DNA from: Cyclobacteriaceae bacterium
GTDB lineage: Bacteria > Bacteroidota > Bacteroidia > Cytophagales > Cyclobacteriaceae
Direction of reading: 5' to 3'
Assembly: GCA_025363495.1 (NCBI GenBank)
Contig: JANYDR010000297.1
Span: 1 to 15,310 of the forward strand
Length of the DNA: 15,310 nucleotides
The translations under genes were made by a program, and so were the position numbers. Shown here piece by piece: positions 1 to 7,510 of the stretch. How positions within the stretch are numbered: the first letter of the stretch is position 1; each line of letters begins with the position of its first letter. The notes under the pieces are model-generated. The model worked only from the letters and a program-made list of their open reading frames with translations, had not been told where the DNA came from and did not search any database.

Positions 1-86
1 TTCCTTCCTTGGCACTTGTAAAATGAACAACGTTAATCCCTTCGAGTGGCTAAGGGATGTGCTCATCAGAATTCCAGATTATTCCG

Positions 87-721
87 TTAACAAACTTGAC
101 CTATTGTTGCCAAAAAAGATGTAGTTCGCCGAAGGCTTACAGTTAAGCAACCAGTAGTTATAAAGATTTGTCGACTGAGTTTTCTATATAAAATCAGACA
201 TTTTAAATAGCATCATAGTTCCGGAAAAATAAATAAGATAGCCGGAACTTATCCAAAACATTGGAAGACTCTTAATAGGAACGGAAGGTGTTTCTTTCAT
301 AAGTCTGAAAAAATAAGCCAGAGAAAAAATAATAGCCACAGCAGCAATCAAAATTTTCTTGTCATGACTTATCCAATCAGGTCCCGTGAAAAGAAGCATA
401 TAAACATATGTCACAAGAAGTGAGATAAGAATTACGAAAAATATTCCAGAGCATTTTTCCTGAAACTGAGACCTATATAAGAGTGTAAGAAAAATTATCA
501 AAATAAACATGTAAGCATACTCTGCTCCACTTGATAGGTTTTAATTTTCCACCAAAATGAATTCAACATTCCTATTGTATCAGCGACCAATCCAGCCGCC
601 AATATAAATGCAAGGTTCTGCATGTAGGATTCCTGAGATTTTCGGGTAATCTAATAAACAACAAATGGCAATATTCCCGAAAAGGTTGAGATAACCGCTA
701 TCCAAAAAACGTTCGACTCAT
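87..721 (-). pseudogene. Decayed multi-pass membrane protein gene
   Basis: Reading the minus strand from an ATG at 721-719 gives a membrane protein only if several lesions are ignored. MSRT is followed, after a run of six A (704-709) where one base seems lost, by FWIAVISTFSGILPFVVY, an in-frame TAG (653-651), then MQNLAFILAAGLVADTIGM and NSFWWKIK. The frame changes again in the A/T run at 537-550 and continues open to a TAG at 186-184; this part holds LLYRSQFQEK and MFWISSGYLIYFSG. Past that stop the same frame still reads protein-like (NYWLLN, SANYIF) until another A6 run at 112-117. The pattern, about six hydrophobic segments with an FWI-SG-LIYFSG motif, resembles a poorly characterised Bacteroidota integral membrane family of about 220-240 residues; that assignment is from memory. 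The longest intact piece is 108 codons (510-184). It lies 40 bp downstream of tpiA on the same strand. Confidence 0.7.
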
Positions 722-761
722 ATTAATTAAACAAAATGATCTTTATCGAACGAACAACAAG

Positions 762-1520
762 TCATGCTCCTTTAATAATATCAACAAAGTCACGGGCTTT
801 CAAAGAAGCGCCACCCACTAGACCACCGTCTACATCGGGACATGAGAATATTTCTTTTGCGTTGTCAGGTTTTACACTTCCACCATATAGTATTGGTATG
901 GCTTGCGCTATGGCTTCACCATATTTAGCGGATAGCTGCTTGCGTATCACTGCATGCATATCCTGAGCCTGTTGAGAAGTTGCCGTTTTTCCAGTTCCAA
1001 TGGCCCATACTGGTTCGTAAGCGACAACTACTTTTTTTACGGCTTCTTCTGAAAGATGAAAGAGACTTTCTTCAACCTGCGCCCGCACCAGTGCTTCATG
1101 AGTTCCCTTTTCACGGATTTCAAGAGGCTCGCCACAGCAAAAAATCGGAATGAGGCTGTGAGCAAGTGCTTTGTCTACCTTCTTCGCAAGCAGTTTTCCG
1201 CCTTCACCAAAATACTGGCGTCGTTCGCTATGACCCAGTATAACATAAGGAATTGTCATCGACGCCAGCATTGCCGCTGAAACTTCTCCTGTATATGCAC
1301 CTGAATCATGTTCACTGCAATTCTGTGCTCCAATAGAAATGGAAGTTTGCAGCACATGATCTTTAGTGACCAGTAAAAACGGAAACGGTACGCACAGGAC
1401 AATTTTTACATTTCCCGTCACTTCTTTGGTGACATGATTTTTTACTTCAGTAGCAAGCTCTTTTGCCTCCTCCAGTGTCTTATTCATTTTCCAGTTGCCG
1501 GCAATGATCTTGGTGCGCAT
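762..1520 (-). CDS. tpiA: Triosephosphate isomerase
   Basis: Interconverts dihydroxyacetone phosphate and glyceraldehyde 3-phosphate in the cytoplasm (glycolysis and gluconeogenesis). The 252 residues match the usual length. All signatures are visible: the N-terminal AGNWKMN with substrate Asn9 and Lys11, the electrophilic His97 in ILGHSERR, the catalytic base Glu169 in AYEPVWAIGTG, the flexible loop 6 that follows it, and the phosphate-binding YGGSVKPDN and GGLVGGASL near the C-terminus. A start nine codons upstream (1547) is open but would add a tail not found in the family and overlap the preceding gene, so the ATG at 1520 is preferred, 13 nt after the stop of the DUF6702-type gene. The two genes are probably co-transcribed. 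The gene looks intact, unlike the broken gene just downstream. Confidence 0.97.
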   Translation of the reverse strand: MRTKIIAGNWKMNKTLEEAKELATEVKNHVTKEVTGNVKIVLCVPFPFLLVTKDHVLQTSISIGAQNCSEHDSGAYTGEVSAAMLASMTIPYVILGHSERRQYFGEGGKLLAKKVDKALAHSLIPIFCCGEPLEIREKGTHEALVRAQVEESLFHLSEEAVKKVVVAYEPVWAIGTGKTATSQQAQDMHAVIRKQLSAKYGEAIAQAIPILYGGSVKPDNAKEIFSCPDVDGGLVGGASLKARDFVDIIKGA

Positions 1521-1533
1521 ATCTTTTATTAAT

Positions 1534-2022
1534 TTATTTTGTTTCAAATTTAAACAGGTCAGTAGGCTTTTCGCTGGTGAGCCGATAGCTCTTCACCGGT
1601 CCCTTATAGGTTATGTGTACAATGTTAGATTGATCAGAATGTATTTCCTGAATTACGGTGTTTGTTACTTCTATACTCTTAAGTTTTTTTACATTTTCAA
1701 TTTCAAGATAACATATGATAGCGAGGTCTTCTATCTCATGGGCCAGGTAGTTTATCTTCACCGGCTTGCCATCGAGCTTAATTCTTAAATGCTCATTGAG
1801 ATAATCGCCCACTAATTGATCGGTGGTCTTTCCGTTTTTTGGTTCCAGCAGGTCAAGTGATTCCTGACTTACTTGCTTACGTACGGACAGTTCAAGATCG
1901 TCGATGAAGATCCGGGAGATGATCTGCAATGATTTGGTCTTTTCATTATACTCTGCCTCGGTAACCGATACATGAATTGGGTGGGGAAACCATATCAGAA
2001 GAAGTTGGATCAGCAGCGTCAT
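1534..2022 (-). CDS. DUF6702-type exported protein
   Basis: A 162-residue protein of unknown biochemical function. It begins with a short hydrophobic stretch (about residues 2-12) that ends in FPHPIHVSVTE, followed by a beta-rich soluble part with IFIDDLELSVR around residues 38-48 and a charged C-terminus. The HPIHVSVTE-EYNEKTKSL start and the FIDDLE motif fit the DUF6702 family of Bacteroidota, recognised from memory rather than by a search. The N-terminus has no positive charge, so whether it is a cleaved signal peptide or an anchor is unclear. It is divergent from the HupE/UreJ-type gene 247 bp away and just upstream of tpiA. Its neighbours suggest an envelope role with the HupE-like protein and M1 peptidases rather than with glycolysis; this is inference. 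Confidence 0.75.
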   Translation of the reverse strand: MTLLIQLLLIWFPHPIHVSVTEAEYNEKTKSLQIISRIFIDDLELSVRKQVSQESLDLLEPKNGKTTDQLVGDYLNEHLRIKLDGKPVKINYLAHEIEDLAIICYLEIENVKKLKSIEVTNTVIQEIHSDQSNIVHITYKGPVKSYRLTSEKPTDLFKFETK

Positions 2023-2095
2023 AGGTCAAAAGTAAACAGGATTTACTTCATCCTAAACCTTCATTTGTCGGGCGAAAATTTGAACAAAACATTTT

Positions 2096-2192
2096 CCGCT
2101 GATCCCGGGGATTGAATGCACGCAGATCTTCGCGGAATTCCCCGACGTCATAAAGTTCCGCGAAAATCTGCGGGAAATGTCTCGATCATCAA
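2096..2192. repeat. Inverted repeat in divergent intergenic region
   Basis: Arms CGCAGATCTTCGCGGAA (2121-2137) and TTCCGCGAAAATCTGCG (2156-2172) are complementary over 17 bases with one mismatch, around an 18-nt centre that contains GACGTC. Weaker complementarity continues outward: CTGATC at the left edge against GATCAT at the right. It sits in the 247-bp space (2023-2269) between two divergent genes. No gene, tRNA or convincing promoter was seen elsewhere in that space. There is no T-tract, so it does not look like a standard terminator. It could be a palindromic intergenic repeat or a regulator site. Confidence 0.7.
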
Positions 2193-2269
2193 ACTCCGCG
2201 GCGCTACTTTCAATTATTGATTTTTTCTTTCCGATCTTAGGGCGGAAACATCAACCCCTCGATAAGTAA

Positions 2270-2854
2270 ATGTCCGAGTTTCAACTCTATTTTGTCCTGG
2301 GCAAAGATCACATCCTGGATTACAATAATGGCTACGATCATATCCTGTTTGTACTCGCACTGTGTGCCGTTTATATCTTTCGAGACTGGAAACAGATTTT
2401 GATTCTTGTCACCGCATTTACAATCGGACATTCGATCACCCTGGCACTATCGACTCTTAACATTATCTCGGTAAACGTATCCCTCATCGAGTTTCTGATA
2501 CCGCTCACCATCTTCATCACAGCTGTTTCTAATCTTTTCAGGAAGGAAGCAAGCCTCACCCATATCCGGTTACAGGCCAACTACTTCTTTGCTCTTTTCT
2601 TTGGCCTTATTCACGGAATGGGCTTTTCCAACTATCTTAAGGCTCTTTTGGGTAAAGATCAGAGCATTCTGACACAGCTTTTTGCCTTCAACATCGGTTT
2701 GGAGTTCGGTCAGATAATAATCGTTGGGATTTTTCTCGGTGTTAGTTTTATTGCAGTGGATTTGCTTGGTACCGCAAGAAGAGACTGGAAAATGGTACTA
2801 TCTTCTGCAATTGCCGGAATCGCTCTTATTTTAATGAAAGACAGATTATTTTAG
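2270..2854 (+). CDS. HupE/UreJ-type membrane protein
   Basis: A 194-residue integral membrane protein with about six predicted hydrophobic segments. Family-typical motifs are the N-terminal GKDHILDYNNGYDHILF with His14 and His24, TAFTIGHSITLALS with His54, LIEFLIPLTIFITA, and FGLIHGMGFSN with His115. In the HupE/UreJ family these membrane histidines and acids are thought to handle nickel or cobalt for hydrogenase and urease; related proteins in genomes without those enzymes have no settled substrate. No urease or hydrogenase gene is visible here. It is the first gene of a plus-strand unit: the M1 peptidase starts 51 bp after its stop, with no terminator between. The ATG at 2270 leaves only a short N-terminus before the first motif and is the natural start. 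Confidence 0.88.
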   Translation: MSEFQLYFVLGKDHILDYNNGYDHILFVLALCAVYIFRDWKQILILVTAFTIGHSITLALSTLNIISVNVSLIEFLIPLTIFITAVSNLFRKEASLTHIRLQANYFFALFFGLIHGMGFSNYLKALLGKDQSILTQLFAFNIGLEFGQIIIVGIFLGVSFIAVDLLGTARRDWKMVLSSAIAGIALILMKDRLF

Positions 2855-2905
2855 CTGTTCCAAATCACGTCACATCTTAAAATTGATCATACAAATTACC
2901 CACAC

Positions 2906-5161
2906 ATGAAGAACGTATTTTTACTCATTGCCCTCCTCTCTTGTAGCACACTGTTTGCACAGGAAACCAAAAAAGAGTGGAAGGGAAAATTCGAGCAGCT
3001 TGACCAAATGCTGCCCACTCCAAACGAATATCGGTCGGGCTCCGGCGCGCCGGGGCCAAAGTACTGGCAACAACAGGCAGATTATGTGATCAATGCCGAA
3101 CTTCATGACGATACACAAAGTATTACCGGATCGGAGACGGTCACCTATCACAATAATTCTCCCGATGCTTTAAAATATATCTGGCTGCAAGTCGATCAGA
3201 ATATCAACGCCAAGGGAAACAATACCCTCAAAACAGCCAGCACTTCTGTTAAAGATTCGGTCAATACAAAAACAATTGCGTCCAGTCTTGGGCTGTTTGA
3301 TTTTGACGGTGGATTTAAAATCAAAAGCATAAAGGATGCTTCAGGAAAAAGTCTTCCCTATACCGTCAATCAGACGATGATGCGTGTCGACCTGCTTCAA
3401 CCAATCCCCGCAGGACAAACATTTTCTTTTTCTGTTGAATGGGCATTCAACATCAATGATCGCATGCTTGGTGCAACTCCAAACGATGGTCGCAGTGGTA
3501 TGGAATATTTTCCCGAAGATGGAAACTACTCTTACATTATTGCTCAATGGTTTCCCCGCATGTGTGTGTACGATGATGTAGTGGGATGGCAGAATAAACA
3601 ATTCCTTGGTCAGGGAGAGTTTACATTAACCTTCGGTAACTATGAAGTAAACCTAACTGTTCCATCCGATCACATTGTTGCTGCCACCGGCATGGTTCAA
3701 AATCCAAAAGAAGTTCTTTCGGCAACTCAAATAGAGCGCTTCGAAAAAGCAAAAACAACGTTCGATAAGCCAGTTATTATTGCAACACAGGCCGAGGCAA
3801 TTATCCGTGAAAAAACAAAAGCAAAAGACAAGAAGACATGGAAGTTTAAAGCCGAGAACGTACGCGATTTTGCTTTTGCGACTTCAAGAAAATTCATCTG
3901 GGATGCAATGGCGGTAAAGATTGGTGATAAGACTCCATTAGCGATGTCATACTATCCAAAAGAAGGAAATCCACTTTGGGAACAGGAATCAACAAAGGCG
4001 GTGAAAGCCGCTATCTCAACTTATTCCAGATACACTATTGATTATCCATATCCACAGGCAACTTCGGTACATCATGCTGCTATTGGTATGGAATATCCTA
4101 TGATTTGTTTCAATGGCGCACGCCCAAACAAGGACGGCACATTCAATGATCGTACTAAATGGGGACTTGTTGGGGTGGTGGTACACGAAGTTGGACATAA
4201 CTTTTTTCCTATGATCATCAACAACGATGAGCGTCAGTGGACGTGGATGGATGAAGGCCTTGATACATTCGTTCAGTTCCGCACTCAGGTAGAAAATTAT
4301 CCTGATATGCCACAGCGCCGAGGTCCTGCTTCCGGCATTGTTCCATATATGAAAGGTGACGGTTCACTTCAACGCCCGCTGATGGTCAACTCTGAGTCTG
4401 TGGTACGCTCTAATTTTGGCAATGAACAATATGCCAAGTGTGCTACCGGTCTTAACATGCTTCGGGAAACAATAATGGGTCCCGAATTATTTGACAAAGC
4501 GTTTAAAGAATATGCGCAGCGTTGGGCATTTCATCATCCAAAGCCTGCTGACTTCTTCCGCACAATGGAAGATGCATCGGCTGTTGACCTGGATTGGTTC
4601 TGGAGAGGTTGGTTTTATACAACCGACATTTGTGATCAATCTATTGATAAAGTAAAATGGTATCAGGTCAGAAAAGATCAAAACAGTCTTGAAAATAAAG
4701 GCAAGTCCGTAAAGAAGGGTGACCTGGCTTCATCAAGCGCCAGCGGTAGCGATGAAAAAAACAAAGATGATTTCAGCGGCGGCCCTCAGCCATTCTCTGT
4801 AATTCCTACTGATGCTCGTTTTTATGGTGACTTCCAAAACAGAGTAGACGATAAAGCGCTTATCTCGAAGATGGAGGATAAAAATTTCTATGAAGTGACA
4901 TTCACGAATAAAGGTGAATTAATCATGCCTGTAATTATTGAGTGGACCTTTAAAGATGGAACTAAGGAAATAGAGAAAATTCCGGCGGAGATCTGGCGTA
5001 CTAATGAGAAAACTGTTACAAAGGTCTTTATGAAAAATAAGGAAGTGACAAATATTGTATTGGATCCAAAGCAAGAGACGTCGGATATCAATGAAGGAGA
5101 TAATGTATTTCCAAGGGTAGCAAAGGCAAGTAAGTTTGAGGAAATTAAGAAGAAGAACTAG
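2906..5161 (+). CDS. Secreted M1-type zinc metallopeptidase, copy 1
   Basis: A 751-residue gluzincin peptidase, probably removing N-terminal residues from peptides outside the cytoplasm. The N-terminus (MKNVFLLIALLSCSTLFAQ) is a classic signal peptide with likely cleavage after residue 19. An M1-like beta-rich N-domain follows. The catalytic domain has the GMEYP exopeptidase-type motif (394-398, in place of the classic GAMEN), the zinc site HEVGH (His427, Glu428, His431) with third ligand Glu450 in WMDEG at the standard spacing, and Tyr509 in the position of the M1 transition-state tyrosine. An acidic/Ser/Lys-rich linker near 590-625 precedes a short beta-rich C-domain ending KFEEIKKKN. Length is intermediate between short and long M1 proteins. 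It is closely similar from end to end to the next gene, so the pair is a tandem duplication. All catalytic residues are intact. Substrate is unknown. Confidence 0.93.
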   Translation: MKNVFLLIALLSCSTLFAQETKKEWKGKFEQLDQMLPTPNEYRSGSGAPGPKYWQQQADYVINAELHDDTQSITGSETVTYHNNSPDALKYIWLQVDQNINAKGNNTLKTASTSVKDSVNTKTIASSLGLFDFDGGFKIKSIKDASGKSLPYTVNQTMMRVDLLQPIPAGQTFSFSVEWAFNINDRMLGATPNDGRSGMEYFPEDGNYSYIIAQWFPRMCVYDDVVGWQNKQFLGQGEFTLTFGNYEVNLTVPSDHIVAATGMVQNPKEVLSATQIERFEKAKTTFDKPVIIATQAEAIIREKTKAKDKKTWKFKAENVRDFAFATSRKFIWDAMAVKIGDKTPLAMSYYPKEGNPLWEQESTKAVKAAISTYSRYTIDYPYPQATSVHHAAIGMEYPMICFNGARPNKDGTFNDRTKWGLVGVVVHEVGHNFFPMIINNDERQWTWMDEGLDTFVQFRTQVENYPDMPQRRGPASGIVPYMKGDGSLQRPLMVNSESVVRSNFGNEQYAKCATGLNMLRETIMGPELFDKAFKEYAQRWAFHHPKPADFFRTMEDASAVDLDWFWRGWFYTTDICDQSIDKVKWYQVRKDQNSLENKGKSVKKGDLASSSASGSDEKNKDDFSGGPQPFSVIPTDARFYGDFQNRVDDKALISKMEDKNFYEVTFTNKGELIMPVIIEWTFKDGTKEIEKIPAEIWRTNEKTVTKVFMKNKEVTNIVLDPKQETSDINEGDNVFPRVAKASKFEEIKKKN

Positions 5162-5163
5162 TT

Positions 5164-5191
5164 AGAATACAGAAGTAAGAAGTGAGAAGGT
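5164..5191 (+). repeat. Four-copy 7-bp tandem repeat
   Basis: Starting two bases after the stop codon of M1 copy 1, four units of exactly seven bases follow: AGAATAC, AGAAGTA, AGAAGTG, AGAAGGT. The array occupies most of the 43-bp space before the ATG of M1 copy 2. Its last unit supplies AGAAGG, which resembles a Shine-Dalgarno but is 14 nt from the chosen ATG. A similar seven-base array follows copy 2. Confidence 0.85.
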
Positions 5192-5204
5192 GAACCCAAA
5201 TATT

Positions 5205-7436
5205 ATGAAGAAAATTATTGCAATCTGTTTTACTCTAATGACCGTTAGCTGTGCATTTGCTCAGGAAGCTCAACCAAAATGGCAAGGCAAGTTCGAGCAA
5301 CTCGATCAAATGTTACCAACACCTAACAGTTATAGAAGCAGTTCCGGTGCGCCTGGGGCTGATTACTGGCAACAGAAGGCAGACTATGTTATCGACGTAG
5401 AGTTGAATGATGAAAATCAATCACTCACTGGTTCCGAAACGATCACGTATTTTAATAATGCTCCCGAGGATTTGAAATATCTCTGGATCCAGCTTGATCA
5501 GAACATTAATGCAGACGGCAGCATGACGAAAAAAACGTCCGGAGGATCTATTCGTGATTCGATTCCTGCAAAGATGCTGGCGACCACTACGAGTTCATTC
5601 GATTATAAGGGTGGTTATACCATTAAATTCGTCAAAGATGCGGGTGACAAAGACCTTCCCTACATCATCAACAACACAATGATGAGGGTTGATCTGCCAC
5701 AGCCATTGAAAAAAGGAGAAAAATTTACATTTAAAATAAGCTGGTCGTACAACATCAATGATATGATGATGGTTGGTGGCAGAAGCGGCATGGAGTTCTT
5801 TCCGGAAGATGGCAATTACATTTATTTCATTGCCCAATGGTTTCCTCGTATGTGCGTATTTGATGACTATGAGGGTTGGCAAAACAAGCAGTTTCTCGGA
5901 GCCGGCGAGTTTGCACTAACCTTTGGAAACTATCGTGTAAAGATCACGGTGCCATCCGATCATATTGTTGGTGCTTCGGGTTGGTTGCAAAATCCTAAAG
6001 ACGTTTTATCAAAAGATCAGATCGATCGCTTTGAAAAGGCGCGTAAAACATTTGACCAGCCTGTATTTGTGGTAACAGAAGATGAAGCGAAGAAAAAAGA
6101 GAAAGATCGTTCAAAGAAAAAGAGCACCTGGGAATTCTACGCAGAGAATGTTCGTGACTTTGCTTTTTCCTCTTCACGCAAATATATCTGGGATGCTATG
6201 GCTGTGAAGAACGGAAATAACGCTCCACTTGCTCAATCATTGTATCCTAAAGAAGGATATGCATTGTGGTCTAAAGAATCTACTAAAGCCATCAAAAACT
6301 GTCTTGATGTATATTCAGCACGCACTATCGACTATCCTTATCCAACTGCTTATTCCTGTAACTGGGTTGGCGGCGGGATGGAGTATCCGATGATTTCTTT
6401 CAATGGCGGAAGACCTGCAAAAGACGGAACAATTTCAGAACGCACATTGACAAGAACTGTTTCAGTAATCGTTCACGAGGTAGGACATAATTATTTTCCG
6501 ATGATTATTAATTCCGATGAACGCAAAGACACCTGGATGGATGAAGGACTAAATTCATTCCTGGAAAAGGAGACCATGAAAGAGCGTTATCCAAAACTTG
6601 ATCATAGCGGTAATACTCCAAAGGGAATCGTTTCCTTCATGAAAGGTGATAAAAGCATCATGCGTCCTGTAATGGCAAATTCCGATAATCAAGGAAGAAG
6701 TTTTGGACCAAATGGTTATAATAAACCTGCCGCAGCATTGACGATTCTTCGGGAAACAGTAATGGGGCCCGAGCTTTTCGACAAAGCATTTAAAGAATAT
6801 TCACAACGCTGGGCATTCAAACATCCAAAGCCTTCTGATTTCTTCCGTACGATGGAAGATGCGTCGGCAGTAGACCTTGATTGGTTCTGGAGAGGCTGGT
6901 TTTTTACAACAGACAATGTTGATCTTACTGTTGATGATGTAAAATGGTACAAGGTAAAGTCAACCCAAATTGATCCAGAGAAAAAAAATGTAAAGGTGAA
7001 GCAAGGAGATTTAGCGGCAAACGCGTCAAAAGAAAAAGCTGCTGACTTCAGCAACGGGCCTCAGGAATTTAATGTAATAAACACTCCGGATGCAGACTAC
7101 CGTGATTTCCGTAGTCGGATTGATGACAATGCCATTCGCCAAAAATTGGATGGCAAAAATATCTATGAAGTCACTTTCAAAAACTCAGGTGGCCTCGTAA
7201 GTCCGGTAATTATTGAATGGACATTCAAAGATGGTTCAAAAGAGCTGGAACGACTTCCCGCAGAAATCTGGAGATTGAATGAGTTTGAAGTGAAGAAAGT
7301 CTTCGTTAAAGAAAAAGAAGTTGTAAATATTGTTATCGATCCGAATCTGGAAACAGCGGACGTCAATACAGGTGACAACGTATTTCCAAAGAAACCGGCT
7401 GTAAGTAAATTCGAGGAAATTAAGAAGAAGAATTAA
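5205..7436 (+). CDS. Secreted M1-type zinc metallopeptidase, copy 2
   Basis: Tandem paralogue of the preceding gene, 743 residues. A GTG at 5190 is in frame, but the ATG at 5205 is preferred because it gives a normal signal peptide (MKKIIAICFTLMTVSCAFAQ, cleavage near residue 20) that lines up with copy 1. The catalytic set is complete: GMEYP (391-395), HEVGH with His424, Glu425 and His428, third zinc ligand Glu447 in WMDEG, and Tyr505 matching Tyr509 of copy 1. The region before the GMEYP motif (NWVGG versus HHAAI in copy 1) and the stretch after the zinc site (LNSFLEKETMKERYP versus LDTFVQFRTQVENYP) differ most, suggesting different peptide preference. The C-terminus again reads KFEEIKKKN. 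It is the last gene of the plus-strand unit and is followed by a strong terminator. Confidence 0.93.
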   Translation: MKKIIAICFTLMTVSCAFAQEAQPKWQGKFEQLDQMLPTPNSYRSSSGAPGADYWQQKADYVIDVELNDENQSLTGSETITYFNNAPEDLKYLWIQLDQNINADGSMTKKTSGGSIRDSIPAKMLATTTSSFDYKGGYTIKFVKDAGDKDLPYIINNTMMRVDLPQPLKKGEKFTFKISWSYNINDMMMVGGRSGMEFFPEDGNYIYFIAQWFPRMCVFDDYEGWQNKQFLGAGEFALTFGNYRVKITVPSDHIVGASGWLQNPKDVLSKDQIDRFEKARKTFDQPVFVVTEDEAKKKEKDRSKKKSTWEFYAENVRDFAFSSSRKYIWDAMAVKNGNNAPLAQSLYPKEGYALWSKESTKAIKNCLDVYSARTIDYPYPTAYSCNWVGGGMEYPMISFNGGRPAKDGTISERTLTRTVSVIVHEVGHNYFPMIINSDERKDTWMDEGLNSFLEKETMKERYPKLDHSGNTPKGIVSFMKGDKSIMRPVMANSDNQGRSFGPNGYNKPAAALTILRETVMGPELFDKAFKEYSQRWAFKHPKPSDFFRTMEDASAVDLDWFWRGWFFTTDNVDLTVDDVKWYKVKSTQIDPEKKNVKVKQGDLAANASKEKAADFSNGPQEFNVINTPDADYRDFRSRIDDNAIRQKLDGKNIYEVTFKNSGGLVSPVIIEWTFKDGSKELERLPAEIWRLNEFEVKKVFVKEKEVVNIVIDPNLETADVNTGDNVFPKKPAVSKFEEIKKKN

Positions 7437-7444
7437 TAAGAGCG

Positions 7445-7472
7445 GAAAGTAGAAAGCTGAAAGTGGAAAGCT
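7445..7472 (+). repeat. Four-copy 7-bp tandem repeat
   Basis: Eight bases after the stop of M1 copy 2, four seven-base units follow: GAAAGTA, GAAAGCT, GAAAGTG, GAAAGCT. Period, copy number, purine richness and position mirror the array after copy 1, though the unit sequence differs slightly. It lies directly before the terminator hairpin. Confidence 0.85.
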
Positions 7473-7474
7473 TG

Positions 7475-7510
7475 ATAACCCTGAACAAAACGTTCAGGGT
7501 TATTTTTTTT
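7475..7510 (+). terminator. Strong intrinsic terminator after M1 copy 2
   Basis: A perfect 12-bp stem (ATAACCCTGAAC at 7475-7486, GTTCAGGGTTAT at 7492-7503) closes a five-base AAAAC loop and runs into eight T (7503-7510). The T-tract follows the hairpin only on the plus strand, so it terminates the HupE-M1-M1 unit. The stop codon of the convergent membrane-protein gene (TAA, 7502-7500) lies inside the stem, and the T-tract encodes the poly-Lys end of that protein on the other strand. Confidence 0.93.

Noticed and set aside
36..58. Hairpin with 7-bp stem ATCCCTT/AAGGGAT
   Set aside because: Short stem, nine-base loop and no T-tract in either direction; too weak to call a terminator near the window edge.
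1056..1280. Plus-strand open frame antisense to tpiA
   Set aside because: It is opposite the conserved catalytic region of tpiA and shows no recognisable domain or start signal.
2027..2034. TACTTTTG on the minus strand, matching the Bacteroidota -7 box TAnnTTTG
   Set aside because: It ends four bases before the start codon, which would require a leaderless transcript, and no clear -33 TTG-type element lies at the right distance.
2023..2269. Possible tRNA or small RNA in the divergent gap
   Set aside because: The inverted repeat folds as a plain hairpin; no cloverleaf arms, TTCRANTC loop or promoter-terminator pair was found.
5190..5204. GTG start for M1 copy 2
   Set aside because: It would add five residues ahead of a normal signal peptide; the ATG at 5205 aligns with copy 1 and gives a standard n-region.
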